Of a stretch of 5,848 bases of DNA, positions 5,825 to 5,848 are shown piece after piece. Position 1 is the stretch's first letter, and the number at the start of each line of letters is the position of its first letter. Position numbers and translations under genes: made by a program. The stretch is from Acidobacteriota bacterium (GTDB lineage: Bacteria; Acidobacteriota; UBA4820; DSQY01): NCBI GenBank assembly GCA_021814355.1, contig JAKAIJ010000172.1, positions 1 through 5,848 on the forward strand, read 5' to 3'. The notes below the pieces were generated by a model, which was given only the letters and a program-made list of their open reading frames with translations, made no database searches and had not been told where the DNA came from.

Positions 5825-5848
5825 TCAGATTCCGCATCCGTCGCCAGA

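Noticed and set aside
5574..5837. Small - strand ORF over the 3' end of the second kinase and the intergenic region
   Set aside because: There is no ribosome binding site or family resemblance. It would run through the outward promoter and the conserved ATPase end of the kinase on the opposite strand.
1..5848. CRISPR array, tRNA, rRNA, insertion sequence or phage features
   Set aside because: No regularly spaced direct repeats, cloverleaf-like segment, transposase motif or terminal inverted repeats were seen. Coding density and composition are uniform.

Overview
This window is very GC-rich, with strong G/C preference at third codon positions, and is densely packed with all supported genes on the + strand. 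The style suggests a high-GC Gram-negative bacterium of the Myxococcota / Desulfobacterota / Methylomirabilota (NC10, Rokubacteria) kind. Supporting signs are a RodZ-type HTH domain at the end of a longer protein, a plant/proteobacterial-type glutamate-cysteine ligase, NtrB/NtrY-type kinases and a -10 box placed directly before an ATG. This placement is a guess from style; no taxonomic marker gene is present.

Bases 1-1622 form a first transcription unit. It holds the 3' end of a gene whose product ends in an HTH_25 (RodZ-like) domain, cut by the left window edge, followed by a glutamate-cysteine ligase of the GCS2 family (312-1622, GTG start). The two genes are linked by a 10-codon mini-ORF (283-315) that overlaps the stop of the first gene (ATGA) and the start of the second (GTGA).

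Bases 1623-1680 are a short intergenic region with an inverted repeat and a TATACT -10 box six bases before the next ATG. This predicts a leaderless or near-leaderless mRNA. It should drive a compact three-gene operon (1681-5718) with overlapping junctions: a secreted or lipid-anchored extracellular solute-binding protein, a membrane histidine kinase with an unrecognised periplasmic sensor domain, and a soluble REC-PAS-histidine kinase of NtrY-like type. There are no transporter permease or ATPase genes and no DNA-binding response regulator. The simplest reading is a signalling module. The binding protein would present a ligand to the membrane kinase, which would phosphorylate the receiver domain of the second kinase, which would in turn phosphorylate a regulator encoded elsewhere, possibly NtrC-like.

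Bases 5719-5848 are non-coding. They contain a perfect 7-bp hairpin without a T-tract, then a good sigma70-type promoter (TTGCAG, 17 bp, TATCAT with an extended TGn) pointing out of the right edge. The kinase operon therefore probably ends at 5718 and a new transcription unit begins just outside the window.
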